Notes: generated by a model not told the origin, from the letters alone. A DNA stretch of 64,000 nucleotides from Streptomyces gossypii (GCF_025165795.1 NZ_JAJAGO010000003.1:534275-598274), one strand, 5' to 3'; positions 9,310 through 17,594 are shown, numbered from the stretch's first letter. A program made the numbers and translations.

Positions 9310-10313
9310 CACATCCTTCCGCCGCAACGGCGAGCGGCCATGCCGAGGGAGATCCGGCGGCACCGGAGATGACCGGCAGTCTCCCGCGACTGGCCCGTAC
9401 GGCAGCGGAGCTGTCCGAACCGTCCGAGACGCCCTTGTCGGAGCGCGCGGTCGTGATGACCATGGGCGCACTGCACGACGGTCACGCCGCCCTGATCCGA
9501 GCCGCCCGCCGAAGGGTCGGCCCGGACGGCCAGGTGATCGTCACGGTCTTCGTCAACCCACTCCAGTTCGGAGCGGGCGAGGACCTCGACCGCTATCCCC
9601 GCACGCTGGACGCCGATCTGCGCATCGCCGGCGACGCGGGCGCCGACACCGTCTTCGCGCCCGCAGCCGAGGAGGTCTACCCCGGCGGCGAGCCCCAGGT
9701 GCGGATCACCGCCGGGCCGATGGGCGAGCGGCTGGAGGGCGCCGCGCGGCCGGGCCACTTCGACGGCATGCTCACGGTCGTGGCCAAGCTGCTCCATCTG
9801 ACCCGGCCCGGAGTCTCCTTCTACGGCCGCAAGGACGCCCAGCAGCTGGCCCTCATACGGCGGATGGTGCGCGACCTGAACTTCCCCGTCGAGATCGTCG
9901 GGGTCCCCACCGTCCGCGAGCCCGACGGACTCGCGCTCTCCAGCCGGAACCGCTACCTCTCGGCGGCGGAGCGGGACACGGCGCTGGCGCTCTCCCGCGC
10001 CCTGACCACCGCCCGTTCGGCGGCGGACGGGGGGCCGGTGGCCGTACGGGAAGCGGCGCGGCGGGTGCTGGACGAGGCGGCGGCCGGTGCCGGACCATCC
10101 CTCGCCCTGGACTATCTGGCGCTCGTCGACCCGGCGGACTTCACCGGGGTCGCGGACGATTTCGCGGGCGAAGCGCTGCTCGCGGTTGCCGCCCGGGTCG
10201 GCGCCACCCGGCTGATCGACAACATGCCCGTCCACCTCCCCGGCACGGCGCCCGCCCCGGCCGGTCCCGCACCCGGCACCACCGTCCCGGCCGTCTCACC
10301 GGGAGCCCACTGA
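9306..10313 (+). CDS. panC: Pantoate--beta-alanine ligase (pantothenate synthetase)
   Basis: 335 residues, GTG start coupled to the upstream stop. It joins pantoate and beta-alanine using ATP. Key motifs are MTMGALHDGHAALIRAAR (HxGH-type ATP site), VFVNPLQFG, FYGRKDAQQ and SSRNRYL. The N-terminus is about 45 residues longer than the usual enzyme and low in complexity, as is the Pro/Ala-rich C-terminus. No panD follows, although the gene is clustered with the NAD and CoA genes nadB, nadC and coaX. Confidence 0.95.
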   Translation: MTHPSAATASGHAEGDPAAPEMTGSLPRLARTAAELSEPSETPLSERAVVMTMGALHDGHAALIRAARRRVGPDGQVIVTVFVNPLQFGAGEDLDRYPRTLDADLRIAGDAGADTVFAPAAEEVYPGGEPQVRITAGPMGERLEGAARPGHFDGMLTVVAKLLHLTRPGVSFYGRKDAQQLALIRRMVRDLNFPVEIVGVPTVREPDGLALSSRNRYLSAAERDTALALSRALTTARSAADGGPVAVREAARRVLDEAAAGAGPSLALDYLALVDPADFTGVADDFAGEALLAVAARVGATRLIDNMPVHLPGTAPAPAGPAPGTTVPAVSPGAH

Positions 10314-10349
10314 TGACAGCAATCCCCGCGCGCAGCCGCGGCGGGCCTG

Positions 10350-10394
10350 GGGCGTGCTGGAGAAGTCCCGCCTGTCTCGCGGGGTCCGGCACGC
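10350..10394 (+). repeat. 45-bp dispersed hairpin element, copy A (3' of panC)
   Basis: The segment from GGGCGTGCTGGAGAAG to GGGGTCCGGCACGC matches the reverse complement of 47005-47049 with only 2 mismatches in 45 bp. It contains CCCGC-N7-GCGGG, a small hairpin. It begins 37 bp after the panC stop, in the same orientation as panC. Copy B follows the disA stop in the same relative orientation. Confidence 0.8.
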
Positions 10395-10602
10395 ACGCTC
10401 GCTGCGTTGTCCGTCGTCGGCGCAGCCCGCTGCGCTCTCCTCCCTGCGCCTTGCAGCCGCACGCGCCTGCCGCCATCCCGCGCCGCCCTGACGGGCGCCA
10501 CGGCGCTACCTTCGCAGTACGCCCCCGTGCTGGAGCGTTTCTGCACATGCTGTGGACAGACCGCGCACCCGCACGCCGCCGCGCAGAGCCAGGAGGCGCC
10601 GC
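10395..10602. other. Gap between panC and nadB
   Basis: No supported gene. The frame that opens at the ATG overlapping the panC stop (10313) runs to nadB but has poor codon bias and no recognisable domain. Beyond the 45-bp element, I see nothing clear except the nadB ribosome site AGGAGG at 10590-10595. Confidence 0.6.
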
Positions 10603-12501
10603 ATGACCCCCGACGACACCCCCGACGCGGAGACCGAGACCCCGACCGAGACCGAGATCCCGACCGGGACCGGCAGGGCACCGGCACCCACCGCGCCCGC
10701 ACCACGGGTGACCAACCTGCCCGCCCCCGCCCCCGGCTGGACACTGGACGCGGATGTCGTCGTGGTCGGCTCCGGTGTCGCCGGGCTCACCACCGCGCTG
10801 CGCTGTGCGGCGGCGGGCCGGCGCACCGTCGTGGTCACCAAGGCGCGCCTGGACGACGGCTCGACCCGCTGGGCGCAGGGCGGGATAGCCGCCGCGCTCG
10901 GCGAGGACGACACCCCCGAGCAGCACGAGGCCGACACCCTGGTCGCGGGCGTCGGCCTGTGCGCCGACGACGCCGTCCGCGCGCTCGTCACCGAGGGCCC
11001 GGCCGCCGTACACCGGCTGATCGCCAGCGGCGCACGCTTCGACACGTCCCCCCGCACCGGCACCGTGGCGCTCACCCGCGAAGGCGGCCACCACCGGCGC
11101 CGCATCGCCCACGCGGGCGGCGACGCGACGGGCGCGGAGATATCGCGCGCCCTGGTGGAGGCGGTGCGGGCCCAGCAGGGGCAGGGCATACGCACGGTCG
11201 AGAACGCGCTCGTCCTCGACCTCCTCACCGGTCCCGACGGGCGCACCAGGGGCGTCACCCTCCATGTCATGGGCGAGGGGCAGCACGACGGCGTCGGCGC
11301 CGTCCACGCCCCGGCCGTCGTACTGGCGACCGGAGGCATGGGCCAGGTCTTCTCCGCGACGACGAACCCGGCCGTCTCGACGGGGGACGGTGTGGCGCTG
11401 GCGCTGCGCGCGGGGGCGGAGGTGAGCGACCTGGAGTTCGTGCAGTTCCACCCCACCGTGCTCTTCCTGGGCCCGGACGCGGAGGGGCAGCAGCCGCTCA
11501 TCTCGGAGGCCATACGCGGAGAGGGCGCACATCTGGTCGACGCGGACGGTGAGCGCTTCATGCTCGGCCAGCACGAACTGGCCGAACTGGCACCGCGCGA
11601 CATCGTCGCCAAGGCGATCACCCGGCGGATGCGCGAACAGGGCACCACCCACATGTATCTGGACGCCCGGCACTTCGGCGCGCCCATGTGGGAGCAGCGC
11701 TTCCCGACGATCCTGGCCGCCTGCCGCGCCCACGGCATCGACCCCGTCACGGAACCCATACCCGTCGCCCCGGCCGCGCACTACGCGTCCGGCGGCGTCC
11801 GCACCGACCTGCACGGGCGTACGACCGTCCCCGGGCTGTACGCCTGCGGGGAGACCGCCTGCACGGGGGTGCACGGGGCGAACCGGCTGGCCTCGAACTC
11901 CCTGCTGGAGGGCCTGGTCTTCGCCGAGCACATCGCCGAGCACATCTCGGAACTGAGCACGGAGCAGGCCACCGGGCAGCCCACCGGGCAGAGCGGCCCG
12001 GCGCCCGCGCTCTCCCCGGCCGACAGCGCCGACAGCGCCGACAGCGCCGACAGCGCCGACAGTGCCGCCACCGTGACGCCGCTGCTGCCGCCCGCCGCCC
12101 GGACCGCACTCCAGCGGATCATGACCCACGGCGCCGGCGTACTCCGCTCCGAGGAGAGCCTCACCCAGGCCGCCGCCCAGCTCGCCGCGCTGCACGCGGA
12201 CACCGAGGACAAGCCCGCCGAGCCCGGAGTGGACACCTGGGAGACCGCAAACCTCCAGCTGGTGGCGCGGGTACTGGTGGCCGCCGCGATCCGCCGCACC
12301 GAGACCCGCGGCTGCCACTGGCGCGAGGACCACCCGGAGCGCGACGACGCCGCGTGGCGGCGCCATCTCGTCATCACCCTGCGCCCGGACCAGCAGAGCC
12401 CTACGCTCGACACGCTCGCGTTTCGTACGACCGACGCGACCGCCTTCCCGCCCGTCACCGCAGCGGCGGCCGATCCGGCCGCCCGCAAGGAGAAGTCTTG
12501 A
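10603..12501 (+). CDS. nadB: L-aspartate oxidase
   Basis: 632 residues from ATG 10603, chosen because AGGAGG stands 7 bp before it; a longer frame to 10552 lacks support. The enzyme makes iminoaspartate for quinolinate and NAD. FAD-binding motifs are VVVGSGVAGLTTAL and STRWAQGGIAAALG; ANRLASNSLLEGLVF is the late conserved block. A 9-bp repeat (12019-12063) encodes five Ala-Asp-Ser units in a linker between the FAD/capping part and the helical C-terminal domain. The stop overlaps the nadC TTG start. No nadA is present in the window. Confidence 0.95.
   Translation: MTPDDTPDAETETPTETEIPTGTGRAPAPTAPAPRVTNLPAPAPGWTLDADVVVVGSGVAGLTTALRCAAAGRRTVVVTKARLDDGSTRWAQGGIAAALGEDDTPEQHEADTLVAGVGLCADDAVRALVTEGPAAVHRLIASGARFDTSPRTGTVALTREGGHHRRRIAHAGGDATGAEISRALVEAVRAQQGQGIRTVENALVLDLLTGPDGRTRGVTLHVMGEGQHDGVGAVHAPAVVLATGGMGQVFSATTNPAVSTGDGVALALRAGAEVSDLEFVQFHPTVLFLGPDAEGQQPLISEAIRGEGAHLVDADGERFMLGQHELAELAPRDIVAKAITRRMREQGTTHMYLDARHFGAPMWEQRFPTILAACRAHGIDPVTEPIPVAPAAHYASGGVRTDLHGRTTVPGLYACGETACTGVHGANRLASNSLLEGLVFAEHIAEHISELSTEQATGQPTGQSGPAPALSPADSADSADSADSADSAATVTPLLPPAARTALQRIMTHGAGVLRSEESLTQAAAQLAALHADTEDKPAEPGVDTWETANLQLVARVLVAAAIRRTETRGCHWREDHPERDDAAWRRHLVITLRPDQQSPTLDTLAFRTTDATAFPPVTAAAADPAARKEKS
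12019..12063 (+). repeat. 9-bp in-frame tandem repeat inside nadB
   Basis: GCCGACAGC occurs five times (last copy ends in AGT), giving (Ala-Asp-Ser)5 from codon 473. It lies in a linker, and copy number is expected to vary between strains. Confidence 0.9.
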
Positions 12502-13613
12502 CCAGCCCCACCTCCGACGAAGAGCGCCGCCCGCAATCGGTGGACGTGCCGCTGCTCCACATCGGCGCCGCCCCCGAGGCCACCACGGGGGGCTGCGGCG
12601 ACAGCTGCGGCTGCGGGGACCGGGAGGGCGGCCAGGGCCGCGACTACGGTCTCGACCCGCTCGACTGCGGCCTCGACCCCGGGCTCGCCGAGCTCCTCCA
12701 GGACGCGGGTCTCGACCCCGTCCAGGTCGAGGACGTCGCGCACCTCGCCGTCGAGGAGGATCTCGCCCACGGCGTGGATGTGACCACGGTGGCGACGATC
12801 GCCGAAGACGCGCGGGCCACCGCCGACTTCACCGCCCGCGAGGCGGGCACCGTCGCCGGGCTCCGGGTCGCGGAGGCCGTCCTGTCGGTCGTCTGCTCCG
12901 ACGAGCTGGAGGTCGAGCGGCACGCCGAGGACGGCGACCGGGTGGCCCAGGGCCAGCTGCTGCTGACCGTACGCGCCCGCACCCGCGACCTGCTGACCGC
13001 GGAGCGCAGCGCGCTCAACCTGCTCTGCCGCCTGTCCGGCATCGCCACCGCCACCCGCGCCTGGACGGACGCCCTAGCCGGGACGGACGCGCGGGTCCGC
13101 GACACCCGTAAGACCACCCCGGGGCTGCGCGCCCTGGAGAAGTACGCCGTCCGCTGCGGGGGCGGGGTCAACCACCGATTCGCGCTCTCGGACGCGGCGC
13201 TCATCAAGGACAACCATGTGATCGCGGCGGGCGGCGTCGTCCAGGCCTTCAAACAGGTACGCGACGCGCTGCGGGAATCCGGCGCCGGCGACCTGCCCAT
13301 CGAGGTGGAGGTCGACCGGCTCGACCAGATCGAACCCGTCCTCGGGGAAGGGGCCGAACTGCTGCTGCTCGACAACTTCTCGCCGGAGCTGACCGCCGAG
13401 GCGGTGGCACTCGTCGCGGGCCGCGCGAAGCTGGAGTCGTCCGGCCGCCTCACCCTGGACAACGCACGCGCGTACGCGGAGACCGGCGTCGACTACCTCG
13501 CCGTCGGCGCCCTCACCCACTCGTCCCCGATCCTCGACATCGGACTCGACCTGCGGGAAGACGCGGCCGAGGCCGAAGGCCAGGACGCCGGACGCGACGG
13601 CGGGGGCCGCTGA
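12498..13613 (+). CDS. nadC: Nicotinate-nucleotide pyrophosphorylase (carboxylating)
   Basis: 371 residues from TTG 12498, which overlaps the nadB stop (TTGA) with AAGGAGA just upstream. It converts quinolinate and PRPP to nicotinate mononucleotide. Core motifs are EDLAHGVDVTT, TRKTTPGLRALEKYAVRCGG and HRFALSDAALIKDNH, with LLLDNFSPE later. About 60 residues precede the core; this extension has a Cys cluster (C33, C37, C39, plus C57) in GGCGDSCGCGD, which could bind a metal. It follows nadB directly and is 1 bp from coaX. Confidence 0.95.
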   Translation: MTSPTSDEERRPQSVDVPLLHIGAAPEATTGGCGDSCGCGDREGGQGRDYGLDPLDCGLDPGLAELLQDAGLDPVQVEDVAHLAVEEDLAHGVDVTTVATIAEDARATADFTAREAGTVAGLRVAEAVLSVVCSDELEVERHAEDGDRVAQGQLLLTVRARTRDLLTAERSALNLLCRLSGIATATRAWTDALAGTDARVRDTRKTTPGLRALEKYAVRCGGGVNHRFALSDAALIKDNHVIAAGGVVQAFKQVRDALRESGAGDLPIEVEVDRLDQIEPVLGEGAELLLLDNFSPELTAEAVALVAGRAKLESSGRLTLDNARAYAETGVDYLAVGALTHSSPILDIGLDLREDAAEAEGQDAGRDGGGR

Positions 13614-13614
13614 C

Positions 13615-14412
13615 ATGCTGCTGACGATCGACGTCGGGAACACCCACACCGTCCTCGGCCTCTTCGACGGCGAGGAGATCGTCGAACACTGGCGCATCTC
13701 CACCGACGCCCGCCGCACCGCCGACGAACTGGCAGTACTCCTCCAGGGTCTGATGGGCATGCACCCGCTGCTCGGCGAGGAGTTGGGCGACAACATCGAG
13801 GGCATCGCGATCTGTTCGACGGTGCCGTCCGTCCTGCACGAGCTGCGCGAGGTCACCCGCCGCTACTACGGCGACATCCCCGCCGTACTCGTCGAACCGG
13901 GGGTGAAGACCGGGGTGCCGATCCTCATGGACAACCCGAAGGAGGTCGGCGCCGACCGGATCATCAACGCGCTGGCCGCGATCGAGCTGTACGGCGGCCC
14001 GTGCGTCGTCGTCGACTTCGGCACCGCCACCACGTTCGACGCGGTCTCGGCACGCGGAGAGTACGTCGGCGGCGTCATCGCCCCCGGCATCGAGATCTCC
14101 GTCGAGGCGCTGGGCGTGAAGGGCGCACAGCTGCGCAAGATCGAGCTGGCACGGCCCCGGAGCGTGATCGGCAAGAACACGGTGGAGGCCATGCAGGCGG
14201 GCATCCTCTACGGCTTCGCGGGCCAGGTCGACGGTGTGGTCCGGCGGATGTCGGTCGAGCTGGCCGACGAGCCGGACGATGTCACCGTCATCGCGACGGG
14301 CGGCCTCGCGCCCATGGTCCTCGGCGAGTCCCCGGTCATCGACGAGCACGAGCCCTGGCTCACGCTGATCGGGCTGCGCCTCGTCTACGAACGCAACGTC
14401 GCGCGCGGCTGA
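13615..14412 (+). CDS. coaX: Type III pantothenate kinase
   Basis: 265 residues. It phosphorylates pantothenate in the first step of CoA synthesis. Motifs are LTIDVGNTHTVLGLF (phosphate loop of the ASKHA fold), GADRIINALAA and VVVDFGTATTFDAV. It is the last gene of the nadB-nadC-coaX run and matches the pantothenate supply step of panC upstream. Its length is normal for the family. Confidence 0.95.
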   Translation: MLLTIDVGNTHTVLGLFDGEEIVEHWRISTDARRTADELAVLLQGLMGMHPLLGEELGDNIEGIAICSTVPSVLHELREVTRRYYGDIPAVLVEPGVKTGVPILMDNPKEVGADRIINALAAIELYGGPCVVVDFGTATTFDAVSARGEYVGGVIAPGIEISVEALGVKGAQLRKIELARPRSVIGKNTVEAMQAGILYGFAGQVDGVVRRMSVELADEPDDVTVIATGGLAPMVLGESPVIDEHEPWLTLIGLRLVYERNVARG

Positions 14413-14505
14413 GCGCGGCCTGCTCCGCTGACCCGCCCGGACCCGGCCTGGGTCTGGCGCCACGCCATAGGCCGGTTCATAAGGCGATTTAGTGGCCAAA
14501 ACACC

Positions 14506-14511
14506 TAAAGT
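14506..14511 (+). promoter_or_regulatory. Candidate -10 (TAAAGT), leaderless, for gene 14518
   Basis: TAAAGT ends 6 nt before ATG 14518 and no ribosome site is visible; the area is AT-rich for this genome. Confidence 0.5.
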
Positions 14512-14517
14512 CACCCC

Positions 14518-15396
14518 ATGCCCACGCCATACGGATCCCGAGGCGGCATGGCGTTCAGCGCTGACGAGCTGCGTGTGCTCCGAGGCGCCCTCGCCGTCGC
14601 CCTTCAGCCCGCACCGGTGCACAGCTCCGACACCGGCGACACCGGGGCCTACCGCCAGCTAGCCGAGGCTCTGGACGAAGCCGTCCGCGAGGGGAGCAGA
14701 CTCCGCTCCTTCGTGCTGGCCGACCTGGCCCGAGACCGCGCAGCCCTGCCCGGCTCCGCGGCGGGCTATCTCGAGCAACTGGAAGACGCCCTCGCCGCGG
14801 GCTATCTGCCCCGTCCCGACGATCTGGCCGCACTCCGACTGCTGTGTGCGGATCCCGCGGGCCCGGTGGAGGCGGCCCGCCGTGCGGAACTGCTCCGGCG
14901 CGGTGAACGGCTCGCCGCGCGAGCGGTACGGGCGCGGCTGCTCGTACTCCCCGGGGGCCGTTCCGCGCTCTCCGCGGAGCGGACGGCCGGGGGCAGCGGG
15001 CACCCGCGCGCCGGCGGCCCGGACGAGGCCCCGGAGGAAGCGGGGGAGGAGACCGGGGAACAAGCACCGGGCGAGAACCCTGCCGAGCCGCCCGCAGTCG
15101 CACCTGCGTCCGCTCCCGAGGAGCGTCCGGACGAGGCCCCGGAGAAGCCCCCCGCCAAGCGTCCCGCCAAAAAGCCCGCCGCACCCCCGGAGGCCCCCGC
15201 ACCGTCCCGCCCGGTGCCCACCCCGGCCGAAGTGTTCCCGCCCCGCAGGCGCCCGGCGGAGCCCCCGCAGGAGGCCCTCCCGGACTGGGGGTGCCGCCGG
15301 AGCTCCTCCCCCTGGGCTCTGCCCGCCCAGGAAGTACCCCCCTTTCTCCCACCCCCCGACCCGCACCTCTGCTGTGCGGCAGCGGCCTCCGAGTAG
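14518..15396 (+). CDS. Hypothetical protein with Pro/Glu/Ala-rich C-terminal half
   Basis: 292 residues, not recognised as an enzyme. Residues 1-150 are helical-looking (DELRVLRGALAVALQ, YRQLAEALDEAVREGS, LRSFVLADLARDRAALPG). The second half is an acidic/Pro/Lys low-complexity tail with repeated APxE and KxPAKK motifs. No signal peptide or membrane segment is seen, so it is probably cytoplasmic. It is followed by two strong hairpins. Confidence 0.75.
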   Translation: MPTPYGSRGGMAFSADELRVLRGALAVALQPAPVHSSDTGDTGAYRQLAEALDEAVREGSRLRSFVLADLARDRAALPGSAAGYLEQLEDALAAGYLPRPDDLAALRLLCADPAGPVEAARRAELLRRGERLAARAVRARLLVLPGGRSALSAERTAGGSGHPRAGGPDEAPEEAGEETGEQAPGENPAEPPAVAPASAPEERPDEAPEKPPAKRPAKKPAAPPEAPAPSRPVPTPAEVFPPRRRPAEPPQEALPDWGCRRSSSPWALPAQEVPPFLPPPDPHLCCAAAASE

Positions 15397-15409
15397 CCCC
15401 TGCCCAAAA

Positions 15410-15438
15410 CGACCTCCCCCCTGTCGCGGGGGAGGTCG
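15410..15438 (+). terminator. Hairpin terminator
   Basis: Perfect 11-bp stem (15410-15420 with 15428-15438, 7-nt loop) starting 13 bp after the stop of the 14518 gene. Confidence 0.75.
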
Positions 15439-15444
15439 CGAGCA

Positions 15445-15484
15445 CCCAGCCGCCCAGCCACCCAGCCACCCAGCCACCCAGCCA
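15445..15484. repeat. 8-bp tandem repeat CCCAGCCA x5
   Basis: Five head-to-tail units (the first ends in G). The last unit forms part of the left arm of the next hairpin. Confidence 0.85.
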
Positions 15485-15528
15485 CCCAGGCCCCCGGCAG
15501 CCCCGCGCTGCCGGGGGCCTGGGTGGCT
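15480..15528. terminator. Very strong 21-bp hairpin
   Basis: Perfect inverted repeat, 15480-15500 with 15508-15528, loop CCCCGCG. It is the longest perfect stem in this part of the window and probably a second terminator. Confidence 0.7.
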
Positions 15529-16001
15529 CCGCCCGGTCCCGCACGCCCACGCGCCTCACCGCGTGCGGCGTTCCGCGCATGAGCCGAGTTCGCCCCGGTT
15601 CCCCGGCGAACCGGGGGGCCGGAGCCGCGCCGCGCGCGGGGCCGCAGATCGGGGGCAGCGGGTATGGGCGGGTCACCGGAGCGGGTCGCGCCCGGCTGCG
15701 CACAGTCGGGCGGGGCGTTTCCTGCGTGAGTCCGCTCGGGTCGGGGCCGGGTCAGCGGTGGTCGGGGCCGGGTCAGCGGTGCAGTCCCGCCGCGCGGCGG
15801 AGCCGTAGAGCGGCGGCAGTGGGGAGGGGCGGTTCAGGGGATCAGGCCGTGGCCGGCCACGCGCACACCCGCCGCGCCCCGCCGCGAATGCGCTGCGCAG
15901 CGGGCGATCGGGTCCGGGCCGTCAGGCCCAGGGGCACGCCCGGGACCGTCCCGCCCGGGGGTTAGGCTGAGGAAAGCCGCACACCGAGGAGGCCGACGGC
16001 C
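15529..16001. other. Non-coding stretch with tandem repeat
   Basis: No convincing gene. It contains a perfect 21-bp tandem duplication at 15740-15760/15761-15781 and, near the end, TAGGCT (15962-15967) and a GAGGAGG ribosome site (15986-15992) for the small gene at 16002. Confidence 0.6.
15740..15781. repeat. 21-bp perfect tandem duplication
   Basis: Two identical 21-bp units (beginning GTCGGGGCCGGGTCAGCGG) lie head to tail in a non-coding region. Confidence 0.85.
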
Positions 16002-16151
16002 ATGGATTACGTCTCTGCTCTGACCCCGCCGATCGTGATGGCGATCGCCTTCACCGCGCTGGTCGTGACCATCGTGAAGAGCCAGGGCGGCGCGAACAAG
16101 GCCAAGGAGGATGCCATCGTGGACGCGGCCGCACGCAAGACGGACGGCTGA
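16002..16151 (+). CDS. 49-residue single-pass membrane protein
   Basis: Small gene with a good ribosome site (GAGGAGG, about 9 bp before ATG). The peptide begins MDYVSALTPPIVMAIAFTAL, has one membrane segment (about residues 9-25) and a charged Lys/Asp-rich tail ending RKTDG. Codon third positions are strongly G/C, supporting translation. It sits 30 bp before a BlaI-type regulator. I do not recognise a function. Confidence 0.75.
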   Translation: MDYVSALTPPIVMAIAFTALVVTIVKSQGGANKAKEDAIVDAAARKTDG

Positions 16152-16169
16152 ATTCGCGACATCTCCGCC

Positions 16170-16175
16170 TATTAT
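16170..16175 (+). promoter_or_regulatory. Candidate -10 (TATTAT), leaderless, for blaI-like gene
   Basis: TATTAT, the best -10 in this neighbourhood, ends 6 nt before GTG 16182. Confidence 0.6.
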
Positions 16176-16181
16176 TCTCCT

Positions 16182-16571
16182 GTGCCTCGGCCATTGGGAG
16201 AGTTGGAAGACGTCGTCATGACACGGGTATGGCAGTGGAACCGCCCGGTCACTGTGCGAGAAGTGCTCGAAGACCTGCAACAGGAACGGTCGATCGCCTA
16301 CACGACAGTGATGACGGTAATGGACAACCTGCATCAGAAGGGTTGGCTCCGGCGCGAACAAGAGGGCCGAGCCTATCGATATGCCGCCGTCTCCACCAGG
16401 GCCGCCTACTCGGCCGCGCTGATGCACGAAGCGTGGTCGGCCAGTGACAACCTCGCGGCCGCGCTCGTGGACTTCTTCGGGATGATGTCGGCGGAAGAGG
16501 GCGACGCGCTCCGGGATGCTCTTCGGGTCGTACAGGTGAGCGGCGTGCGCTCCGATGTGCCGGAGAGATAG
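16182..16571 (+). CDS. BlaI/MecI-family transcriptional repressor
   Basis: 129 residues, GTG start 6 nt after a TATTAT box, so probably leaderless. The winged helix reads LGELEDVVMTRVWQW with TVREVLEDLQQERSIAYTTV and VMDNLHQKGWLRREQEGRAY. In the family, BlaI repressors are inactivated when a membrane BlaR1 peptidase is triggered; no BlaR1 gene is adjacent. The only near membrane gene is the 49-residue one upstream. Confidence 0.9.
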   Translation: MPRPLGELEDVVMTRVWQWNRPVTVREVLEDLQQERSIAYTTVMTVMDNLHQKGWLRREQEGRAYRYAAVSTRAAYSAALMHEAWSASDNLAAALVDFFGMMSAEEGDALRDALRVVQVSGVRSDVPER

Positions 16572-16574
16572 CGT
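16569..16574 (+). promoter_or_regulatory. Candidate -10 (TAGCGT), leaderless, for the NAGS gene
   Basis: The hexamer overlaps the blaI stop codon and ends 6 nt before ATG 16581. Confidence 0.4.
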
Positions 16575-16580
16575 CCTGGT

Positions 16581-17108
16581 ATGCCCGATCATCTGACCCG
16601 CGCGAGTGCGGTGACCGTGCGGCGCGCGCGTACGGCTGATGTCCATGCCGTACGCCGTCTCGTGGACTCCTACTCGCGCGATCGTATCCTGCTCGACAAA
16701 GCGACCGTGACCCTTTATGAGGACATCCAGGAGTTCTGGGTCGCAGAACGCGACCATGACGCCGAGGTGGTCGCCTGCGGTGCGCTGCATGTCATGTGGG
16801 AGGACTTGGCTGAGGTCAGAACTCTCGCGGTCGACCCGGCGCTGAAGGGCTCCGGGGTGGGGCATCTGCTGCTGGAGAAGCTGTTGCAGACGGCTCGCTG
16901 GCTCGGCGTGCGCCGCATTTTCTGTCTCACCTTCGAAGTGGAGTTCTTCGTCAAGCACGGCTTCACCGAGATCGGCGAGACGCCGGTCGACGGTGATGTC
17001 TACAGCGAGCTCCTGCGTTCCTATGACGAGGGTGTCGCCGAGTTCCTCGGTCTCGAACGGGTGAAGCCCAACACCTTGGGTAACAGCCGGATGCTGCTGC
17101 ATCTCTGA
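16581..17108 (+). CDS. Amino-acid N-acetyltransferase (short NAGS-type GNAT)
   Basis: 175 residues, GNAT fold. VACGALHVMWEDLAEVRTLAVD and LKGSGVGHLLLEKLLQTA carry the acetyl-CoA loop. RIFCLTFEVEFFVKHGF is typical of the short N-acetylglutamate synthases of actinobacteria (Rv2747-like), which start arginine synthesis. The other arg genes are not in the window. No ribosome site is seen; TAGCGT at 16569-16574 would give a leaderless message. Confidence 0.82.
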   Translation: MPDHLTRASAVTVRRARTADVHAVRRLVDSYSRDRILLDKATVTLYEDIQEFWVAERDHDAEVVACGALHVMWEDLAEVRTLAVDPALKGSGVGHLLLEKLLQTARWLGVRRIFCLTFEVEFFVKHGFTEIGETPVDGDVYSELLRSYDEGVAEFLGLERVKPNTLGNSRMLLHL

Positions 17109-17255
17109 CTGATCCGCTATGTCCGAAAGATCCCGTGAATCCCCTCGGGGTGGGAGGGTAAACTCTCATCGAGGGTTTGTGTTTCTCGCGGAAAAGCGGT
17201 TTGCTTTCGTCGGCAGTATCCGTAATCGGTTTTCGATGACGAATGGGAGTTACCG

Positions 17256-17594
17256 GTGGCACAGAAGGTTCAGGTTCTTCTGGTCGATGACCTCGAAGGC
17301 GGCGAGGCCGATGAGACCGTGACGTTCGCGCTCGACGGCAAGAGCTACGAGATCGACCTCACCACCGCCAACGCGGACAAGCTCCGTGACGCACTGGCGG
17401 ACTTTGTGAAGGCCGGCCGCCGCACCGGCGGCCGTTCCGCGCGAGGAAAGGGCCGTGCTGCGGCAGCGGCGGGTGGCTCTGGTCAGGACACGGCAAAGAT
17501 CCGTGCCTGGGCGAAGGAGCAGGGTTACGAGGTCAATGACCGCGGCCGCGTCCCGGCCAACATCCGTGAGGCTTACGAGAAGGCCAACGGCTGA
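17256..17594 (+). CDS. lsr2: Lsr2 nucleoid-associated protein
   Basis: 112 residues, GTG start with GGGAG upstream. The N-terminal dimerisation part (AQKVQVLLVDDLEGGEADET, GKSYEIDLTTANADKLRDAL) is joined by an Arg/Gly linker to the DNA-binding domain, whose RGRVPANIREAYEKANG holds the AT-hook-like RGR motif of Lsr2. Lsr2 silences AT-rich, horizontally acquired DNA. A 12-bp hairpin terminator follows. Confidence 0.97.
   Translation: MAQKVQVLLVDDLEGGEADETVTFALDGKSYEIDLTTANADKLRDALADFVKAGRRTGGRSARGKGRAAAAAGGSGQDTAKIRAWAKEQGYEVNDRGRVPANIREAYEKANG

Noticed and set aside
10313..10606. Open frame starting at the ATG overlapping the panC stop
   Set aside because: Poor codon bias and Arg/Pro/Ala composition; no similarity to PanD or other family that I can recognise.
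15445..15484. CCCAGCCA array as a CRISPR
   Set aside because: Units are 8 bp, contiguous and without spacers.
15291..15965. Pro/Ser/Arg-rich frames in the repeat block
   Set aside because: They span hairpins and tandem repeats and have no start signal; composition reflects GC-rich repeats.
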